Shown here piece by piece: positions 17,647 to 27,101 of a stretch of DNA of 64,000 nt. Origin of the DNA: Bacteroidota bacterium (GTDB taxonomy: Bacteria; Bacteroidota; Bacteroidia; Chitinophagales; Saprospiraceae); NCBI GenBank assembly GCA_018222965.1, contig JAAEZH010000005.1:1-64000 (forward strand), in the 5' to 3' direction. The notes beneath the pieces are model-generated. The model had not been told where the DNA came from and ran no database searches. It saw nothing but the letters and a program-made list of their open reading frames with translations. The position numbers and the translations under genes are program-made. Position 1 is the first letter of the stretch. Each line of letters opens with the position of its first letter.

Positions 17647-19788
17647 ATGTATACGAGCGCGCAACAGAAAGCTTTTGTCGAATTGTCAAAAAGCATGCTG
17701 GCGAATGACCAGCTCCCCAACCAGGAAGAAGCAGAATCTTTCATCCGTGATCTGCACGACCTGCTGATCTACCACGAGTGGAAATACTATGTGCAAAATG
17801 ATCCGGTGATCAGCGACTTCGAATTTGATCAGTTGTACAAAAAGCTCCAGGCTGCCGAGGCAAAATATCCGGAGTATATCAGTCCCGACTCACCTACCCA
17901 GCGGGTATCTGCCGACCTCACGAATGAATTTCCTTCGGTAGAGCACATGACGCCAATGTTGTCTCTGGCCAACTCTTACAATGCGGAGGATCTCCGGGAC
18001 TTTGACGAGCAGATCAAAAAGCTTTGCCTGCTGGATCCCGACTCAGCCGTCGAATATGTGGTTGAGCCCAAATTTGACGGGGGTACGATCGTATTGCTAT
18101 ACGAGGGGGACCGCCTCAGCCGGGCAGCTACCCGGGGAAATGGCGTCATGGGGGAAGAAATGACAGGCAATGCCCGGGTTATGAAGTCTGTTCCACTCAA
18201 AGCTGCTTTTAGCGATAAAGGCATTCAAAAAGCAGAACTTCGGGGGGAAGTGCTTATCCGAAAAGATATTTTCAATAAAATAAACAAGCAACGTGAGGAA
18301 GACGGATTGGCGCTTTTTGCCAACCCCCGAAATGCAGCGACCGGTGGCTTGCGCATGAAGGATCCTAAAGAAGCGGCACAACGAGGCCTGGTGGCATTTA
18401 TATACCAACTGGGATATGCAACAGATGCAGACGGCAACGATCAAACGCTACAATTTCCCACACATCACGATAGCATTGAATACCTGGGACAGCTTGGATT
18501 CAAAATCCCACATAAAGAGACCGGGCTTTGCAAAAACATCGATGAGGTTATTGACTTTTGCAAAAACTGGGAAGCTAAAAGAGAAGACTATCCGTATGAG
18601 ATAGACGGTATGGTGGTCAAAGTAAATGACCGCATTTTACAGGAAAGAGCCGGTTCCACCAGTCATCACCCGCGTTGGGCTATTGCCTTTAAGTTTAAAG
18701 CCAAACAAGCTACTTCCAAGCTGATAAATGTAGAATATCAGGTGGGTAAAGTAGGTTCGATCACCCCTGTGGCCAAAATTGAACCCGTCCATTTGGCAGG
18801 TGTGACTGTTTCGAGCATCTCCTTGCATAATGAGGATTTCATCCGGTCAAAAGACCTTCGACTGGGGGATACGGTTTTGGTAGAACGTGCAGGTGATGTG
18901 ATCCCCTATATCGTCAAAGCCATGGAAGACTTGCGGGATGGCAGCGAGGAAGTCATTGAATTTCCCGCTACCTGCCCGATAAATAACACCGACCAGGAAG
19001 TTAAGCTGGTCCGGGAAGAAGGCGAAGCAGCCTGGCGATGCCCCAATTGTGTTTGCGGTGCCCAGGATCTCCAACGCATCATTTTCCATGTATCCAAAAG
19101 TGCCATGGATATCGACGGACTGGGCAAGTCACAGGTAGAGAAGTTTTTTGATATGGGCTGGCTCCGGAACATCGCTGATGTTTATCGACTGGATTATGAC
19201 AAAATCCGCGAACTGGAAGGCTTTGGAGACAAGTCGGTGGAGAACCTGGAAAAGGCCATCAACAAATCCAAAAAGAACCCCATTTATCGGCTGTTGCACA
19301 GCCTGAGCATCCACCACCTGGGAAAAAAGGTATCCAGCCTTATTGCTGCCGAAATTGAGCATGTGCTCGACCTGCAAAACTGGACGGAGGAAGATTTTGT
19401 CCACATTAAAGATGTCGGTCCTATTGTTGCACAAAACGTTAGCGCCTGGTTTTCCGATCCGGCAAACATCGGTATGCTGGAAGAAATGGAATCGCTGGGT
19501 GTCAACCTGAAACAGACGGAGCAGGATAAGCCTAAAGCCGAAGTAACAGAGGGCCCCTTTGTCGGCAAATCTATCTTATTTACCGGCACCCTTCAGACCA
19601 TGGGGCGGAAAGAAGCTCAGGAAAAGGCAGCAGCAGCGGGGGCTCGAAATGTCAGCGCGGTAAGCTCCAAACTGGATGTGCTTGTAGCCGGTGAAAAGGC
19701 CGGATCAAAACTCAAAAAAGCACAGGCACTGGGAACCGTTGAGATATTTACAGAAGAAGAATTCCTCGACAAACTAAAAAATGGCTGA
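17647..19788 (+). CDS. ligA: NAD-dependent DNA ligase
   Basis: LigA seals nicks in DNA using NAD. I place the start at 17647 (MYTSAQQKAFVEL), giving 713 residues, because upstream codons show no family similarity. Domains in order are Ia (YYVQNDPVISDFEFDQLY), the adenylation domain with catalytic Lys142 in EPKFDG, the OB fold, a zinc region, helix-hairpin-helix repeats (LEGFGDKSVENL, IKDVGPIVAQNV) and a C-terminal BRCT domain from about 630. The zinc region is odd. The usual first CPxC is CPIN, and an extra Cys appears in CPNCVCGAQ, so four Cys remain but with changed spacing. Confidence 0.95.
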   Translation: MYTSAQQKAFVELSKSMLANDQLPNQEEAESFIRDLHDLLIYHEWKYYVQNDPVISDFEFDQLYKKLQAAEAKYPEYISPDSPTQRVSADLTNEFPSVEHMTPMLSLANSYNAEDLRDFDEQIKKLCLLDPDSAVEYVVEPKFDGGTIVLLYEGDRLSRAATRGNGVMGEEMTGNARVMKSVPLKAAFSDKGIQKAELRGEVLIRKDIFNKINKQREEDGLALFANPRNAATGGLRMKDPKEAAQRGLVAFIYQLGYATDADGNDQTLQFPTHHDSIEYLGQLGFKIPHKETGLCKNIDEVIDFCKNWEAKREDYPYEIDGMVVKVNDRILQERAGSTSHHPRWAIAFKFKAKQATSKLINVEYQVGKVGSITPVAKIEPVHLAGVTVSSISLHNEDFIRSKDLRLGDTVLVERAGDVIPYIVKAMEDLRDGSEEVIEFPATCPINNTDQEVKLVREEGEAAWRCPNCVCGAQDLQRIIFHVSKSAMDIDGLGKSQVEKFFDMGWLRNIADVYRLDYDKIRELEGFGDKSVENLEKAINKSKKNPIYRLLHSLSIHHLGKKVSSLIAAEIEHVLDLQNWTEEDFVHIKDVGPIVAQNVSAWFSDPANIGMLEEMESLGVNLKQTEQDKPKAEVTEGPFVGKSILFTGTLQTMGRKEAQEKAAAAGARNVSAVSSKLDVLVAGEKAGSKLKKAQALGTVEIFTEEEFLDKLKNG

Positions 19789-20014
19789 GCGGTAGTCCAT
19801 TTGATGTAAACGGTTCACTTTCAACAACAAATGGCAGTTTTTTATAATGTGAAAAATACCTGAATCGGGGTAGTAAATATCCTTTTAGTGCAGGTATTTT
19901 TGCTGTACGCGTTAATATCCCCCCGGTATCTATATCGCTTCTATTATTGGTTTTCCATTTGGCTGCTGATATAATAATAAAAAACGCTTTTAGTATCCCA
20001 AGGAGAGGTTAAGG

Positions 20015-20067
20015 CCTCCCCATTCCAGACCTACCTTATCATTCGGCGAAAGCCGTAATGGGAGAGG
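20015..20067. repeat. Inverted repeat carrying a TTCGGCGAA palindrome in its loop
   Basis: CCTCCCCATT (20015-20024) pairs with AATGGGAGAGG (20057-20067). The enclosed loop contains TTCGGCGAA (20042-20050), itself a CGGC-GAAA-GCCG tetraloop hairpin. It lies in the 324-bp spacer 19789-20112, where no gene was seen, 45 bp before the large secreted-protein gene. It may be a leader or an attenuator-like structure. Confidence 0.6.
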
Positions 20068-20112
20068 TAACACCAATTGCGAAAGGACACGCTTTGAAGA
20101 AAAGGACTGGAT

Positions 20113-23100
20113 ATGAAACCGATACTCACCATAATGCTGTTGTTTGCCTTTTACGGGCTTTTGAGTTTTCCCGACTCAGGTCTGAAAGAAAACACAGCTG
20201 CCAATTTAGCATGTAATGATACCGTCTATGTCAGCCTCGACATGGACTGTGAAGCTATGATCTATCCCGACGATTTAATTGAAGGATCGGTCGGAGACCC
20301 CCTGGATTATCTCATTGATATCCACCTCGGCCCCAACAGTATTCCCAACCCCATAACAGGTGACTACATAGGAGAAGCGCTTACAGCCACTATTACATAT
20401 ATACCTACCGGAAACTCCTGCTGGAGCATCCTGATTCCGGAAGATAAATCCGGCCCGATTATTTCCTGTCCGGTTGATACCATTGAAGTCGATTGTTGGG
20501 TAAACCTCGATGACATCCTGCCTCCTTTAGCTGAAGATAATTGTTCTGCGGTTGAGCTACAGCAAACAAACTCCCAAGTACTGGACAACAACATTTGCGA
20601 TTCCGACGGGTCGTTGACCGTTAGAATATGGAAAGCATTTGACGCATCCGGAAATGAAGCAGACCAGGCCTGCAAGCAATACATCCGCCGTATTCGTCCG
20701 CATTTTGTCGACTTCCCCAATGACATAATCTGGAGTTGTACTCAGGAAGCTGATTTTCCATCCATTTTGGAAGCGACTCCTCTGGATCCGGCTATCCAAC
20801 AAATCCAGGATGGGATAAATACAATTGACGCCAGTGCCATATCCGACCCGACAATCCTGACCAACACCGGATCAGGAGATGTCGGGGAGATTCATGCCGT
20901 CCACTGTAAATATGATGTAAGCTACGCCCAGCAGATTATTGAAAATTGTGGTGTCAACTTTGACATCATTCGCACCTGGACCGTTTTTGACTGGTGCAGC
21001 GGCGCTATAATTACATCCAACCCCGAAGGCGAAGACAATGTACAAACCATCAAAGTGATGGATGTAACTCCACCGGAGATCCTGAACCAGGTTAGCCTCC
21101 CCATTCCAACAGACAGTACAACAGCCTGTGTTTCGCTGGCCGAACTCCCCATCCCGGAAGTATTGGAAGATTGCAGCGATTGGCAGATTCATGTTTTTAC
21201 GCCTGTCGGCGAAGCTATTTATGCCAATGGTCAGGATGCTTCCGGCGGAGCCAACATTCCACCTCCGGGTCTGGAGCCCGGCACTTATACGCTAACATTC
21301 GTAGCAACAAATACCTGCGGACTGGTATCTGAAGCCACTTCCGAATTGATCATTTACGATCAAATCGCACCGGTAACCCTGTGTGATGAAATCACAGAGA
21401 TCACCCTCGATTCAGATGGCTCTGCTATCGCTTCCGCGAATGTTTTTGACGACGGCAGTTACGACAATTGTTGTCTGGACCAATTTCTGGTGCGCCGGAT
21501 GGACTCCGCTTGCAATCCGGATGACCTGACTTTTGGACCAAGCGTAAGTTTCTGTTGCGAAGATGAAGCCAACAATCCCATTTGGGTAGCATTCCGTGGT
21601 TTGGATTGTTATGAGAATTTCAATGAATGCATGGTGCAGGTATATGTACACGATAAGTTGCCACCAACGACAGACTATTGTCCTCCGGCTACGAATACTA
21701 CCTGTGATGTTTGGGAAGGCGAATTGCATCAGGCATTAGACATGGGCGATTATAGTGTACTCGACCAGTTTGGAACACCAATCTTCCACGATAACTGTGG
21801 ATTTACAGATAGCATGAGTGTTAGTTGGCAGGTAAATGTTTGTGGCTATGGACAGATCAGTCGTACCTGGCTGGCGATGGATGAAGGCGGCACCACCCCG
21901 GCTTTTTGCAATCAGATCATTCAGGTGAACCACGTATCAGATTGGGGTGTCAGCTTCCCGGGAGAGCTCCTTGCTGAATGTACCGATACAGATATTCCTG
22001 ACTTTGGAGAACCGACCATCTTTTTTGAAGATTGCGAATTGATCGGCATCTCCTTTGAGGACCAACTTTTCAATGTAGTTCCGGATGCCTGTTATAAGAT
22101 CATCCGCACCTGGACCGCTATCAATTGGTGTATTTTTGAAGACTATGGAACCGATGCCTTTGAGGAATATTCAGAGGCCGAAGTTGGAACTGACTTTGAC
22201 GGAGACGGCGATCAGGATATGACAACCTTTTACGACGGCATAAACAACGGTCCCGAACCAGATGGTTATATCGTATTTAAGCAAATCATTAAAGTGGTAG
22301 ATAATGAAGATCCGGAACTAAGTGTGGAGGATCAATTTTTCTGCATTGAAGGCACCGATTGTGGCATTGATATAAGCCTCGAATATCCGGATGTTGCAGA
22401 CTGCAGCCTGGAATATGAAATAGAATACACCTCCAACATGCCCAATGATCAGGGCAACGGTCAGTTTGAAGAAGTGCCCCCGGGCATTTATGAAGTAAAC
22501 TATGAAGTATGGGATGCCTGTGGAAATGTAAGCTACATCAATCAGGAAATTGAAGTACAGGACTGTAAGCTTCCTACGCCAATTTGCCAGAATGTTATTG
22601 ATGTCGTTTTGATGCAAACCGGAGAATTGGAACTGCCTGCTGTCATCTTCGATGCAGGGAGCTATGACAATTGTGAAGGCCCTTTGTATTTCTCCTATTC
22701 TGCCAATGTTTCCGACTCTTTATTATGGCTGGATTGTGACAATCTGGGGCAGATCAATGTTGAATTCTGGGTAACTGACCAATATGGAAATCAGGATTTT
22801 TGCGAAACCTATTTCTTCCTGTTTGACAATGAGGGCTTCGCCTGTCAGGCATTGCCTTTGGTGGCGGGCCTGGTTTACTCTTCTACAGATGAGGCAATGG
22901 CACAAACGGAGATTGAAGTCAACTCTCAGGCACTTACGACAACCGATTCGGATGGGTATTATGCCATGGAATTGGAAAATGGTGAGGATTACACCATAAC
23001 CCCAACCTATGATTTTGATGTTCTAAATGGTGTTACAACTTACGATCAGGTTCTGATCAGCAAGCACATCCTGGGTGTTGATCCGATTGAGGATCCTTAC

Positions 23101-23373
23101 GCCCATATTGCCGCTGATGCGAATGGGTCCGGGCTGGTAACTACTTCAGACATCGTGGAAATAAGGAAGCTCATACTTGGAATCACCGATTCTTTTCCCA
23201 ATCTGGAATCCTGGCGGTTTGTGGATGCAAATTACGAATTCCCAAATCCGATGGCCCCGTGGGAAGAAGCATTTCCGGAAGTCATCAACCTCAACAACTT
23301 GTCGGATGATGTCCTGAATGCCGATTTCATTGGAATTAAAGTAGGCGACGTAAATGGTTCCGCGAGTTTATAA
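20113..23373 (+). CDS. Large secreted modular protein with HYR/Ig-like repeats and dockerin-like C-terminus
   Basis: The 1086-residue product has an N-terminal signal (hydrophobic 3-18). Repeated beta-sandwich modules of HYR/Ig type follow, with recurring phrases such as IIRTWTVFDWCSG and KVMDVTPPEIL, and many paired Cys. Residues about 915-985 look like a CarboxypepD/Cna-B-like module (AQTEIEVNSQALTTTDSDGYY). The rest resembles a dockerin type I pair with Ca-binding DANGSGLVTTSDIVEIRK and DVNGSA motifs. It stops right after the second motif, without a visible T9SS sorting domain. In related proteins a sorting domain often follows, so the secretion route is unclear. Confidence 0.85.
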   Translation: MKPILTIMLLFAFYGLLSFPDSGLKENTAANLACNDTVYVSLDMDCEAMIYPDDLIEGSVGDPLDYLIDIHLGPNSIPNPITGDYIGEALTATITYIPTGNSCWSILIPEDKSGPIISCPVDTIEVDCWVNLDDILPPLAEDNCSAVELQQTNSQVLDNNICDSDGSLTVRIWKAFDASGNEADQACKQYIRRIRPHFVDFPNDIIWSCTQEADFPSILEATPLDPAIQQIQDGINTIDASAISDPTILTNTGSGDVGEIHAVHCKYDVSYAQQIIENCGVNFDIIRTWTVFDWCSGAIITSNPEGEDNVQTIKVMDVTPPEILNQVSLPIPTDSTTACVSLAELPIPEVLEDCSDWQIHVFTPVGEAIYANGQDASGGANIPPPGLEPGTYTLTFVATNTCGLVSEATSELIIYDQIAPVTLCDEITEITLDSDGSAIASANVFDDGSYDNCCLDQFLVRRMDSACNPDDLTFGPSVSFCCEDEANNPIWVAFRGLDCYENFNECMVQVYVHDKLPPTTDYCPPATNTTCDVWEGELHQALDMGDYSVLDQFGTPIFHDNCGFTDSMSVSWQVNVCGYGQISRTWLAMDEGGTTPAFCNQIIQVNHVSDWGVSFPGELLAECTDTDIPDFGEPTIFFEDCELIGISFEDQLFNVVPDACYKIIRTWTAINWCIFEDYGTDAFEEYSEAEVGTDFDGDGDQDMTTFYDGINNGPEPDGYIVFKQIIKVVDNEDPELSVEDQFFCIEGTDCGIDISLEYPDVADCSLEYEIEYTSNMPNDQGNGQFEEVPPGIYEVNYEVWDACGNVSYINQEIEVQDCKLPTPICQNVIDVVLMQTGELELPAVIFDAGSYDNCEGPLYFSYSANVSDSLLWLDCDNLGQINVEFWVTDQYGNQDFCETYFFLFDNEGFACQALPLVAGLVYSSTDEAMAQTEIEVNSQALTTTDSDGYYAMELENGEDYTITPTYDFDVLNGVTTYDQVLISKHILGVDPIEDPYAHIAADANGSGLVTTSDIVEIRKLILGITDSFPNLESWRFVDANYEFPNPMAPWEEAFPEVINLNNLSDDVLNADFIGIKVGDVNGSASL

Positions 23374-23375
23374 GC

Positions 23376-23957
23376 CTAGTCAACCCATTTGATTTGGTAT
23401 TTCTTTCTGAACAGCTCTTCATTGGGTGGCTGTGCGTCATAGCCCGTTGTGCCAATAAAAAACAAATAGAGATCGTACTCTATTTCCGCGACTGGAATAA
23501 CTTCATCTTTGTCCAGCAGGTGGAAATTTTGCACTACCCGGTATCCCTCAAATCCATTCCGCTTTTCTTCCACCACATTAAATCGGTTCCCTTCCTGGGG
23601 GTCGTAAAAGAGGTAACTAAAACCCTCCGGGTCGATATAAAGTAGCTTTTTTACATTTCCTTCATATTCGGCGTAAGCCTGAAACTGAATAAACTCTAAA
23701 TCCGGAACTTCCTGTTTTTTCCCCAGCGAATAATAGGAGGCTACGGTCGAAGTATTTAGGTAAACTCCTTCGATGTTTTTAAGTCGCAAACGAATGGAGA
23801 AGGGTTTCTTTTTTAATTTATATACCCCTCGCTCCGCACGAACAGGTATCCCATCCTGAAAGATGGTCATTTTCATTTTTGCCAGCTGAGCTTCGGCCTG
23901 AGGCATAACTGCCAACACAAAAAAAGCAATTAGAAAAACGGAAAAATGTTTAAAAGA
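23376..23957 (-). CDS. Exported protein of unknown function
   Basis: I do not recognise this 193-residue protein. I chose the Met at 23957 (MSFKHFSVFLIAFFV), because it gives a standard signal peptide ending AEAQ near residue 24. The mature part is rich in beta-strand and aromatic residues. It contains a basic VYKLKKKPFSIRLRLKN stretch and ends KYQIKWVD. It is convergent with the large secreted-protein gene, with a 2-bp gap between stop codons, and divergent from the aldo/keto reductase gene. A periplasmic or outer-membrane-associated location is likely. Confidence 0.78.
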   Translation of the reverse strand, partial: SFKHFSVFLIAFFVLAVMPQAEAQLAKMKMTIFQDGIPVRAERGVYKLKKKPFSIRLRLKNIEGVYLNTSTVASYYSLGKKQEVPDLEFIQFQAYAEYEGNVKKLLYIDPEGFSYLFYDPQEGNRFNVVEEKRNGFEGYRVVQNFHLLDKDEVIPVAEIEYDLYLFFIGTTGYDAQPPNEELFRKKYQIKWVD

Positions 23958-23994
23958 CATAGCTTTGGTTTTGTCTTGCAAAAGTAAAAGATAA

Positions 23995-24921
23995 ATGGAT
24001 AGTATATCAAGTCAGTCGGAACGTATACGGCTTAGTCCGGATGGCCCGGAATTTTCCCGCATTGTCGCAGGAACCATGAAATGGGGCATTTGGGGCAAAG
24101 GCTTTTCTACAGATCAAATGAATAGCCTGATGCAGAACTGCATCTCCAAAGGGATCACCACTTTTGATCATGCAGATATTTACGGAGACTACACGACTGC
24201 AGAAGCATTTGGAAAAACCATCGCTCAAAGTCCCGGACTCAGAAAGATGGTACAACTGTTCAGTAAGTGTGGGATAAAAATGAAAACGCCAAACCGGCCG
24301 GACCACAAAATAAAATCCTACGACACCAGCGCTGCCCACATCTTACAATCGGTGGAGAATTCGCTGAAAAACCTTCGAACGGACTACCTGGACCTATTAT
24401 TGATCCATCGCCCCTCCCCGCTTATGGATGCAGACGAGATTGCCAAAGCTTTTGATCAATTGAAACAAGCCGGTAAGGTATTGCACCTTGGCGTTTCAAA
24501 CTTCAGTCCTGCTCAATTTGCCCTTTTGCATGATCGAATTCCACTGGTAACCAATCAGATAAGAATATCAGCCGCTCACCTCTCGCCTTTTTTAGACGGA
24601 AGTCTGGATCAGGCGCAGCGATTGCGTGTAGCTCCTATGGCCTGGTCTCCCGTGGGCGGCATGCGCATGTTTGGAAACGAGCCCAGTGCCCGGATTAAAA
24701 GACTAAGAGCCAAAGTGCAGGAAATTGCTAAAGAGTTGGATTGCCAGGAGGAACAGGTACTCATTGCCTGGTTGTTGAAGCACCCCTCCCGAATCATACC
24801 CGTGATGGGGACCACCCGGGAAGACCGTTTACAAGCAGCCGTAGATGCCCGGAAACTAATTCTCTCCCGCCAACAATGGTTCGAAATATGGGAAGCTTCC
24901 CTGGGAGAGGAGGTGCCTTAA
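23995..24921 (+). CDS. Aldo/keto reductase (YdhF-like)
   Basis: The 308-residue protein is an NADPH-dependent aldo/keto reductase of the YdhF-like group. The catalytic tetrad is visible: Asp58 and Tyr63 in FDHADIYGDY, Lys91 in FSKCGI and His138 in LLLIHRP. The cofactor-binding C-terminus MGTTREDRLQAAVDA also fits. The start codon lies 37 bp from the start of the divergent exported-protein gene, and the stop abuts the convergent lysE-family gene. The physiological substrate is unknown. Confidence 0.92.
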   Translation: MDSISSQSERIRLSPDGPEFSRIVAGTMKWGIWGKGFSTDQMNSLMQNCISKGITTFDHADIYGDYTTAEAFGKTIAQSPGLRKMVQLFSKCGIKMKTPNRPDHKIKSYDTSAAHILQSVENSLKNLRTDYLDLLLIHRPSPLMDADEIAKAFDQLKQAGKVLHLGVSNFSPAQFALLHDRIPLVTNQIRISAAHLSPFLDGSLDQAQRLRVAPMAWSPVGGMRMFGNEPSARIKRLRAKVQEIAKELDCQEEQVLIAWLLKHPSRIIPVMGTTREDRLQAAVDARKLILSRQQWFEIWEASLGEEVP

Positions 24922-24923
24922 GC

Positions 24924-25550
24924 TTATAAAAACCAAATACTCCGTATGATCAGCAGAATGCCGAAGCACAGCAAAGCAATACCGGCAATTTTTTGGAGTT
25001 TTTGCAGGAAACCACTTTTGATTTTTTTTCGGATACCTTTAGCAAGCCAGACTTTGAGGGTATCTGACAGGACAATCATACCAAATACCCCCGCATAAAA
25101 CGGGAATGCATCAGCCGGCTTGAAATCCGGGCTGGCTATAACAGATCCGGCAACTCCGGTCCAGAAAAAGACCGTAAACGGATTTAAGGTGTTGATCAAG
25201 AAACCCTTCAACATCCAACGAGATAATGGCCTGGACTTTATGCTGGTTTCTCCGCCTGCCATTTTCACCTTTGGTTTGAACAAAACAGCTCCCAGTCCAA
25301 AGGCTATAAGAACCAGGCCTCCGATAAGGCCCAGGGTAAGGCCAAATCCCGGCCAATCGATCAATTGCTCCACATAGGCCAATCCCAGATAAGTGAAAAG
25401 GATAAACAAGGCATCGCTGATCCAAATACCACCCCCTACCGCTATTCCTGCTCTAAAACCCTGTGTCAGACTGGCCTCCAGCAGCGCCACGATCAAAGGC
25501 CCCACCAGCATGCTCAATCCCAGCCCAAGAAGAATTCCCTGCCCCAACAT
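24924..25550 (-). CDS. LysE family transporter
   Basis: The 208-residue inner-membrane protein has about six hydrophobic helices. The LysE/RhtB hallmark near the N-terminus is GLGLSMLVGPLIVALLEASL, and the central FLINTLNPFTVFFWTGV segment also fits. Family members export amino acids or related small molecules. Its start codon lies 3 bp downstream of the yjbQ stop codon, so the two genes form an operon. The substrate cannot be told from sequence. Confidence 0.9.
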   Translation of the reverse strand: MLGQGILLGLGLSMLVGPLIVALLEASLTQGFRAGIAVGGGIWISDALFILFTYLGLAYVEQLIDWPGFGLTLGLIGGLVLIAFGLGAVLFKPKVKMAGGETSIKSRPLSRWMLKGFLINTLNPFTVFFWTGVAGSVIASPDFKPADAFPFYAGVFGMIVLSDTLKVWLAKGIRKKIKSGFLQKLQKIAGIALLCFGILLIIRSIWFL

Positions 25551-25553
25551 CGC

Positions 25554-25964
25554 TTAGCTTGTAATGGTAATAACCAGAGAACGGGCACGCGCCCGATTTC
25601 TAAACTCACACAAATAAATGCCTTGCCAGGTCCCTAAAATCGGTTTGCCGTTCATAATGGGCACACTGACCGAACTACCTGTCAGAGTCGCCTTTATGTG
25701 GGCGGGCATATCGTCCGGTCCTTCAATGGTATGCGTAAGAAAGGGCATGTTTTCCGGGACCAGCTTGTTAAATATCTGTTCAAAATCAGTCAGCACACTC
25801 GGGTCGGCATTTTCATTAATGGTCAGGCCGGCTGAAGTATGTTTAATGAAAATATGTAAAATACCTGCCTCCGGAAACTCAGGTATGGCATCCAGAATCT
25901 GATCCGTAATTAAATGAAATCCACGGGGATATGGATCAAGTGTCAGTAAAATTTGGCTTGTCAT
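25554..25964 (-). CDS. yjbQ: YjbQ family protein (UPF0047; secondary thiamine-phosphate synthase-like)
   Basis: The 136-residue protein begins at MTSQILLTLDPYPRGFH. It carries the family signatures HIFIKHTSAGLTINENADPSV and DDMPAHIKATLTGSS, with conserved His residues, and ends GTWQGIYLCEFRNRARARSLVITI. YjbQ homologues have weak thiamine-phosphate synthase activity in vitro, and the true role is unsettled. An in-frame Met three codons upstream is possible but less like homologues. It is followed by the lysE-family gene. Confidence 0.92.
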   Translation of the reverse strand: MTSQILLTLDPYPRGFHLITDQILDAIPEFPEAGILHIFIKHTSAGLTINENADPSVLTDFEQIFNKLVPENMPFLTHTIEGPDDMPAHIKATLTGSSVSVPIMNGKPILGTWQGIYLCEFRNRARARSLVITITS

Positions 25965-26063
25965 AGAATACAAAGGTACATTTTCACCTGTTCAGGCTGA
26001 AGAATATCATCTGTTTCAAGCGAGGCAAAATTCGTAACTTTCAGCCCCAGCGACAAATAACAC

Positions 26064-27002
26064 ATGGTACCAGAACGTATCATCGGAAGATACACAGGAA
26101 ACAAGAGAGGTCCGCTACTGATTTGCATAGGCGGCATGCATGGCAATGAACCGGCAGGTGTTCAGGCTACTGACCTGATGTTAAAAATGCTGGAAGTAGA
26201 GCCCATCACCAACCCTGACTTTAATTTCAGCGGCCGATTAGTGGGTATTCGGGGCAATTTGCAGGCCCTCATGTCCGGAGATCGATATGTGGAAGGAGAC
26301 CTCAACCGCAAACTCACCCGGGAAAACATAGATCGCATTTTTGCAAGTGCGCCAAATTCGCTAAAAGCTGAAGACAAAGAGATCTACGAGCTGCTTTCTA
26401 CCATCCAGAAGGAAATTGATGATTATCAACCGGAAAGACTCGTTTTTTTGGACATTCACACCACGACCGCTTTTGGAGGTATTTTTTCGATTGCGACGGA
26501 TGACCCGGAAAGCGTACACCTCGCCGTTGAGTTGCACGCTCCTGTGATAACGGGTATGCTAAATGGCATCCACGGTACCAGCCTCCACTGGTTTAACAAC
26601 GAAAATTATGGTCCCAATACCACCACCGTCGTTTTTGAAGCCGGCCAACACGAGGAACCCTTATCAGTAAACCGGGCTATTGCGGCTATAACCAATCTGA
26701 TGCGCACCATCGGCTGTGTAAAATCCGAAGATGTTGAAAACCGCCACGATACACTACTCATAGAGTACTCGAAAGGCCTGCCTAAGGTTGCCCAGTTGAT
26801 CACTACCCACCGGATTTGTCCCGAGGATAAATTTCAAATGCAACCCGATTACAAAAATTTTCAGAAAGTAAAAAAGGGAGAATTGCTGGCACACGATGAG
26901 AAAGGGCCCATTTTCGCTTCCGCGGATGGCCTTATCCTGATGCCGTTGTATCAAAAGAAAGGAGAGGACGGCTTCTTCCTCATTCGGAGAATTGAGTATT
27001 AA
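26064..27002 (+). CDS. Succinylglutamate desuccinylase/aspartoacylase family protein
   Basis: This 312-residue zinc-dependent amidohydrolase-like protein has the metal motif GGMHGNEPAG (His26, Glu29), the substrate-binding EGDLNRK, the third ligand His132 in FLDIHTTTAFGG and the downstream VFEAGQH. Family members cleave N-acyl amino acids. The last 87 bp are repeated exactly at 31255-31341, beyond a 4.25-kb island. With the second copy downstream the reading frame would end in TAG instead of TAA, so either junction preserves the last residues. Confidence 0.9.
   Translation: MVPERIIGRYTGNKRGPLLICIGGMHGNEPAGVQATDLMLKMLEVEPITNPDFNFSGRLVGIRGNLQALMSGDRYVEGDLNRKLTRENIDRIFASAPNSLKAEDKEIYELLSTIQKEIDDYQPERLVFLDIHTTTAFGGIFSIATDDPESVHLAVELHAPVITGMLNGIHGTSLHWFNNENYGPNTTTVVFEAGQHEEPLSVNRAIAAITNLMRTIGCVKSEDVENRHDTLLIEYSKGLPKVAQLITTHRICPEDKFQMQPDYKNFQKVKKGELLAHDEKGPIFASADGLILMPLYQKKGEDGFFLIRRIEY
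26915..27001. repeat. 87-bp perfect direct repeat, left copy
   Basis: This is the 3' end of the desuccinylase-family gene, starting CGCTTCCGCGGATGGCC and ending GAATTGAGTATTA. It is identical to 31255-31341. Identity stops sharply on both sides, so it marks an island boundary. Confidence 0.97.
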
Positions 27003-27101
27003 GAAAGTTGAGCATTTAGGGGATAGAAAGACCTAAGTTTAATGCCACACCCATATTTTGGGTGTTTTTTGCCCCAGACCATATTAGCGTCACCCATACA
27101 C

